In this document: positions 58,806-64,000 of the stretch, one piece after another | How the letters are laid out: every line of letters starts with the position of its first letter | How positions within the stretch are numbered: position 1 is the first letter of the stretch | Source: Ziziphus jujuba | Lineage: Eukaryota; Streptophyta; Magnoliopsida; Rosales; Rhamnaceae | Direction: 5' to 3' | DNA length: 64,000 nucleotides | Assembly: GCF_031755915.1 (NCBI RefSeq) | Contig: NC_083387.1 | Span: 26,353,001-26,417,000 of the forward strand | The notes under the pieces: model-generated | Seen by the model: the letters and a program-made list of their open reading frames with translations, nothing else | What the model was told of the DNA's origin: nothing | Database searches by the model: none | Program-made: the position numbers and the translations under genes

Positions 58806-60371
58806 ATGGAGATTTAACACTCTAGCCATCAACATCCTTTAGTGCTCAAAGAGAATTTTGGCAATGTCATATATACATGTAGGAAGTGCTTATATAGCTG
58901 CGATACAGGATGTAGGAAGTTCCATGCAAATTTATCCTCCATTATGATTGTTCTGAGACACTGTTGCAGCAAAATCAATTACCCTTTTCATCATCATCAC
59001 TCTCTCACCCTGCTTAATTTCTGACGGGGATAGTTCAATCTGTGCAATTTGCAAGGTAAAACAAGATGCTTATGACACACTCTTAAGACTCTTCAGATGA
59101 TGATAATGAATCAAACGCGCATTCTATCCAAGACACCCGAAATACTCCTATACATGCATGGACTGCAATTTCGACATGCATATGGAAACGTGCTCTGTTT
59201 CCCACCATAACATGCCAAGGCCAAGACCATATTCAACCTCTATCTCACATTTGCAACCCATGGAGCTAGTCGAAAAGGATGTAACCGGTGGAGATAGAGC
59301 ATTGCCTGATCAATGCTTTGTTTGTCACTCACCGTTCCAATCCGGTCCTTCATTTGCTTGCACAATATGTAAGCATGTCATTCACAAATCATGTACGCAG
59401 AGCTACTACAATTACAGATAACACACCCATTTCACCCCAAATGCCGTCTGTTCTTTCAAGCTAACCACCGAAAACACGCCTGTAATTCATGTAAAAAAGG
59501 AAGTTATACCTTCGTTTTCAGGTGCAATTTGTGTCACTTTAACATTTGTGTTGGATATTCTTATTTGAGTCCTACCAGGAAGTATGAAGGGCATGACCAT
59601 GATCACCTTCTCTGTGTTTCGGAGTTGGACAGAAATCATGGGATTTGCAGTGCCTACTATGTGAGAGAAACTTATATAGAACCGTCCTATATCCTGACGT
59701 GGTGCAGCAGCCCAACCATTTCTCACACACGTGTAAACATAGTTCAAAATTACTTAAAAAAAATTCTCTCTTCTTCTCTACTTCACAGTCTCGCAAACTT
59801 AATGCACACACTCAAAGAACTCAACACAGTTTCAGTTATATACCATGGATTAAATTCCACTCAGCCATTTTTACATCCTTTGCAGAAGGCTTAAAAACTC
59901 TTTCCTTCACCTTCTGACATGGGAATTTTTTATTTTTGTGAAATCAAAGAAAAAACCAAAAATAAAAATATCTCCGGATTGATTGCTTCTATTAAATTTT
60001 GAATCATCAAAATTCATTCATATTTTAATTCGTTTATAATATAAGAAGAATATGGGTAAATTTTGGGTTTTAAGAATTGGATGGTGGGTGCAGAAAGTCC
60101 CATGAAGGACTTCCATCAACTGATCCTCCATTTTTTTTTTTTTTCATGTTTTATTCCTTTCTGTGATGATAATTTTTTTGTTTTTTTCCTGTTGCGAAAA
60201 GTGGCAAGTTAGACTTGGATGGATGAGTGGAAAAATTGTTCAGAACCCCAAAAAAGGGAAAAGAAGAAAGAAAAAAGAAAAAAGAAAAACGAAGGAAGAT
60301 ACCATTTAGCTAAGACTTTTATGAGATCTGAGTGAAAGAGAAGACAAAAAAGAGAAGTGGTTTTTCATTTT

Positions 60372-60402
<31 letters not shown>

Positions 60403-60835
60403 TGCATTGGGTTGAGGGACGGTACAATGAAGAAGAAGTGAGAATTTTTTAAGTACTTTTAACCAATGTAACACGTGGCCCGAAATGGTTGAGCGGTCGT
60501 ACCACGTCAGGATACAGGACGGTCCTATATAAGTTTTTCTCCTACTATGCGTACAGTGTTGAATTGCTTAGTTCAAAACAGAGCCTTGTAACATACTTCG
60601 TTGTCTGGAATGTAATTTCAAAGTGCACACATACTTTGTGGTCCGTTGCCATGTAGCATTAAACATCAAGTGTCATGTTCACCCTCTTACTCCTTTCGAT
60701 TTAGTAGTTGAAGACGATTCTAGTGGATACCATTGCGATGCTTTTGAAATGAGAAGAAATCCACTACTTCGTTTTTATTACTGTGCACATTGTAAATACA
60801 TTGCTGATGTCTATTGTGTCCTCTTCTGATGTATG
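58806..60835 (+). pseudogene. DC1 / C-terminal-domain pseudogene copy 3, exon 1
   Basis: The ATG at 58806 is followed by a TAA at codon 4 (ATGGAGATTTAA), where the intact gene reads MEIQHPL. DC1 modules remain readable in shifting frames: HQHPLVLKENFG, INYPFHHHHSLTLL, MDCNFDMHMET, CFVCHSPFQSGPSFACTIC, YTFVFRCNLCHFNICVGYS. At 59661 a MITE interrupts; the reading resumes at 60550 and reaches HVHPLTPFDLVVEDDS and YYCAHCKYIADVYCVLF. The exon-end donor GAG|GT reads CTGATGT here. It is closest to the intact gene at 50962. Confidence 0.88.
59662..60540. mobile_element. Mutator-type MITE
   Basis: An 879-bp insertion flanked by a perfect 9-bp target duplication CCTACTATG (59653-59661 and 60541-60549). 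Its ends are inverted repeats of about 38 bp: GAGAAACTTATATAGAACCG at the left against the reverse complement of CGGTCCTATATAAGTTTTTC at the right, both continuing through CCTGACGTGG. A 9-bp duplication with long terminal inverted repeats is typical of Mutator-like elements. The inside has no transposase frame and includes a run of A (about 60377-60400), so the element is non-autonomous. Confidence 0.88.
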
Positions 60836-61109
60836 CTTATTTTTCATTTAATTTGCATAACCCATTATCTTGATGTTTAGTTTCAATGTTGGATTATAGG
60901 TTAATGGACTAACCGCATACGTTGACAGAGACACACTAAAATGTAAGGTGCATTTTAACTAATCAAAACCTAAAATTTTAGCTTTTTTAAACATAAGACC
61001 CCAATTATAATATAAATTGAAATTAGAAAGGTAGTAATTAATAAATACACAATTAAATTACTAAGCTTATATCTGAATCTCTTATCTTCTCCACATAAAT
61101 CTTTTGCAG

Positions 61110-61840
61110 GTAATAGGTGCATTGAAGGGAGACCTTAAAGATGTAACACTTACGAATGTGGCAGGAAGGAATTTAACTGACAAACAAGAAATTGACAAAT
61201 AATGCCTCAGTGGAGGAAGAAGTGGGTGAATTTAGTGAATAAATAAACAGAAAAGGAAATAGAGAGTTTGGGCATACATATGATCTTTGACCAACCAGAA
61301 TGATTGCAAAAGCACATCCACTACAAGTTTGAGATTTCATAATAATGGTTAATAAAATGGTATGGGAATAAAGGTCATACCACTAGATCAATTTCATTCA
61401 TCATCAAAACTGTAATAAAATGATTAACCAGTCAATATGAGTGGTTAATTCTGGTCTGTCTTTTTCTCTGCTAGTAAGTCTTAATAGTTAATTCCTCCCT
61501 CTCCCCAACAACAGGAAAAGAGAAGAGCTCTAATGATAATGGTGAATATGGCCTTAAGGTGAGTATATTAGTCATCTTTTAGTATGATAATTAGTAATAG
61601 ATCACACATGGTATTCAGAAATTGGGTTACGTATACCAACTCGTAATTTTATTGTTGCTCTTGATATCTTTACCATTCCCCTAAAGGGCATCTCCAAATG
61701 CCTTTAGTAGATCACATTGAGAGATGTAATAAATTTCGTGAGGAACATATGAGCTCTGAAAAATCCAACTTTGTAGAAGAGTGCTTGAATGAGGCCTCCT
61801 TGTCGACGTGAAAAATTGTGGGAAACGATTTATTATAAAT
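61110..61840 (+). pseudogene. DC1 / C-terminal-domain pseudogene copy 3, remains of exon 2
   Basis: After the acceptor TTTTGCAG, 61110-61205 reads VIGALKGDLKDVTLTNVAGRN and then breaks. 61340-61715 is not exon sequence but resembles the upstream flank of the intact gene (49995-50510). 61745-61840 then matches the end of exon 2 (KSNFVEECLNEAS, then a stop where the intact gene has Thr-Trp). The middle of exon 2 has thus been lost and replaced by flank sequence, as expected from unequal exchange. Confidence 0.75.
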
Positions 61841-62511
61841 TAAGATTGCTAGTTATGAGAAAATCTGTCGTGTATATTTACCCCAAAAAAAAAAAATAAT
61901 AATAATAATCTGTTGGGTCTAAATGTAATCAACTACTGAAATATAAAAATAAAAAGAAAATATGATTATAAACCGTACTTGTATTTCTGACAGTTTCTGA
62001 TCGATAATCAATTTTTTAATATCATTTTTTTGTTTAACCCATGTTTGCTTTCTGTCTAAAATATAATATAGGATTGAGATATAATACATATATTGTTAGA
62101 GTGGACAAACATAAGTCCCAAATTGGCTAAATTTTGGGGATCGTAAGGCTTGGATAACAAAACATAAAAAGCCAGTCTAGGGTAAAAGGCACAGCAGAAA
62201 CTTTCAGCTCGCTCAAAGAGAAATATTAAGAATAAGTAGATGAATTATATAGAATATATGACAATTGCTGTATTATGAGCACATTTAATCAAATACATGA
62301 CAATTCACAAAAAGGAAACTGCTGGGTATCAGTCTCATCATCCTTGAAAAAGTGTATTCAAGCTTCCTTTACCATTTTCTAATATCCATTGACTGAATGA
62401 TTTAACATTTACAAAAAACAAAGACACAACACATATTTGCAAATGATCATCAAAGAATTGTTCCACAATTTTATTTTTTAACATCTTTTCAGATAGTAGT
62501 TTGACTAGCAT
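61841..62511. other. Spacer between the DC1 array and PYD3
   Basis: The two genes converge here, so the segment holds the 3' flanks of both. No gene, repeat array or clear terminator is recognised. Confidence 0.4.
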
Positions 62512-64000
62512 TTAGGAAGACTTCTTATGTAACAAAGGATCAGAAATGATTTGGGGTTCAAAGTCTGGTTTCAAGTAATTGGCAAGCAGGTCTGCATATA
62601 ACTCGTACCTCGCAGTCATCCGAAATCCCCACTTGTCTTTCAGTTGTCTACAAAGGTTAAGATCCATGTCTGAGATCAACAACCCATCCCTATGGCGGGA
62701 AAGAGATGGTGTACATGAAGCATCTGGAGCTGAAAAATGACTGGATCCATAAAAATGCCCAAAATCAGCATGTTGTGGCTTCCCATCACCTGAAGTGAAC
62801 GGATTTGGGAATATCTCTGTCCCGACACGGTTGATTGACCCAACAAAGTAACTGTTTGCTATTGCAGCATTACGGGCCTACAAAAACCATCAAATAGCAT
62901 TATTAGTAATTATGAGGCAACACAAAGAAGAACAAGAGTCTTGCATAATATAAAAGAAAAGATTTAAAGAAGAAATACTGGAACAGAGGGAAGTATATAA
63001 ATGAATACAGCAAAGCAACTTAATTGAGCAATACGTGATCTGAATTCAAGGATGATGAAAATTGGGAATGAATTATCAAGAAATTAAAGCAAATGAAATA
63101 AAGAAAAAGAAACCTCAATGGGCCACATTGGTTCGCTTAGTTCACCAACAGTGGCAGATGGGTTGAAAACAATCTCTGCTCCATTCAAGCCAAAAGCTAA
63201 CCAATTCAAAGGGTGGTGCCTCCCATAACATATGTTAACAGCGATCTTTCCATAAGTTGTCTCAAATACAGGATGCCCTGTATTTCCTTCCATGTAATAT
63301 GTACTCTCATTGAAGTCCCCAACTCTTGGTATGTGGTTCTGTCCAGTGATAATGGAATCATGGTTTCAAAAGAGAAGCATACATGAGATAAAAAAAAATA
63401 CTAGCAGCGCAAAAGCAGATGAACTAATCTATTTACCTTCCGATGCTTGCCGATTATGTTGCCATGATTTCCAATTATGACAGCAGTGTTCCAGAGGGTC
63501 TCTCCATGATTAACATCCCTCTCAAGAATTGGACTTATAATAACCATGTTATATTTCTGAGCAAGCTCTTGAAGAAATTTAGTCGACTCCCCCTGAACAG
63601 GCTCTGCAAACTCACACCATCTCTTCTCCCTTGTACAGAAGGCAAATGGCATTGTCCATGCTTCCTGGATCAAATATATACAATTGCAGACTATGATTTT
63701 TAGACTACAAAATAATGTCAATTGTAAAATACACTTTCACCAAATAGGGTATGACTTACCTGCAAGCATAATATGTTGACTCCTGAGGCACCTGCAGCAT
63801 CAATGATTGGCTTTAACTTCTCAAAGATAGCCCTCTTTTGGTCCAGAAAGGGGGCCGTAGTTTGAAGAGCTATAGAGTTTTGAATAAGACCAACTCTAAC
63901 TATTCGAGGTTCTCTCAGCAACTCCTTGTCAGCATGAAAATGGAATGCCTGAAAGAAATCATACACAACTCAGAAGCATCAACGCTTTTATTATGAAAAA
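62512..64000 (-). CDS. PYD3: Beta-ureidopropionase (beta-alanine synthase), 3' four exons, partial
   Basis: The enzyme hydrolyses N-carbamoyl-beta-alanine to beta-alanine, CO2 and ammonia, the last step of reductive pyrimidine breakdown. Exons read on the - strand are 63948-63760, 63664-63437, 63338-63114 and 62877-62512 (TAA at 62514-62512), all phase 0 with GT-AG introns. The 5' part lies beyond 64000. The visible 335 residues cover most of the nitrilase-superfamily fold. All three catalytic positions are present: Glu in the [14 protein letters not shown] exon start, Lys in the GKHRK / [13 protein letters not shown] region, and Cys in [13 protein letters not shown]. Other family-specific stretches are [33 protein letters not shown] and [15 protein letters not shown]. 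The C-terminus ends DPLLHKKSS. No lesion is seen. It converges on the DC1 array. Confidence 0.96.

Noticed and set aside
59645..59917. 90-codon frame spanning the MITE left end
   Set aside because: The frame crosses the MITE boundary and mixes DC1 pseudogene and transposon sequence.

Overview
The window reads as nuclear DNA of a eudicot plant. It has one canonical tRNA-Glu gene, spliced genes with GT-AG introns, plant-specific DC1 (divergent C1) zinc-finger genes, a legume-lectin gene and many plant LTR retrotransposons. I could not narrow the species beyond this. By my boundaries, roughly half of the 64 kb is transposable-element DNA.

Host genes. The backbone is a tandem array of one gene type, all on the + strand: a first exon coding about six DC1 Cys/His modules, one phase-0 intron, and a second exon coding a roughly 360-residue mostly helical C-terminal region that I do not recognise with confidence. 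One copy is intact (50962-54109, 724 aa by my splice model). One is nearly intact but carries a frameshift (42759-45038). Three are clear pseudogenes (about 1340-2810; 3570-21120; 58806-61840), and at least four shorter scraps lie between them. A legume-type lectin gene on the + strand (23322-37679) is dead. At the right edge, on the - strand, are the last four exons of a beta-ureidopropionase gene (PYD3, pyrimidine catabolism), which continues beyond 64000.

Mobile DNA. A full-length Ty3/gypsy element (4044-14878) with 3,037-bp LTRs and an uninterrupted 1,524-aa Gag-Pol sits in exon 1 of the second DC1 pseudogene. A full-length Ty1/copia element (15851-20475), with LTRs that look identical, sits in exon 2 of the same pseudogene. 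An older, broken copia element (23768-34229) sits inside the lectin gene and itself carries two solo LTRs of the gypsy family in opposite orientation (25262-27921 and 29612-32504). A third solo LTR (34537-37631) interrupts the lectin again and a fourth lies at 54454-57327. Smaller elements are a gypsy pol scrap (37985-38418), a solo copia LTR (38424-38976), a TRIM-like element (47791-48348) and an 879-bp Mutator-type MITE with 9-bp target duplications (59662-60540).

How it fits together. The sequence shows a cluster evolving by tandem duplication, unequal exchange and repeated retrotransposon insertion, with one DC1/C-terminal-domain gene still open. The most unusual signals are the DC1 plus helical-domain architecture; the gypsy LTR family, whose six LTR copies all keep a dense array of TTGAC W-box cores, a GC-rich leader and matching splice-donor and acceptor sequences about 1.2 kb apart; a young copia copy whose reverse-transcriptase YVDD motif reads YVDA; and a 170-bp-arm hairpin at 40258-40639.
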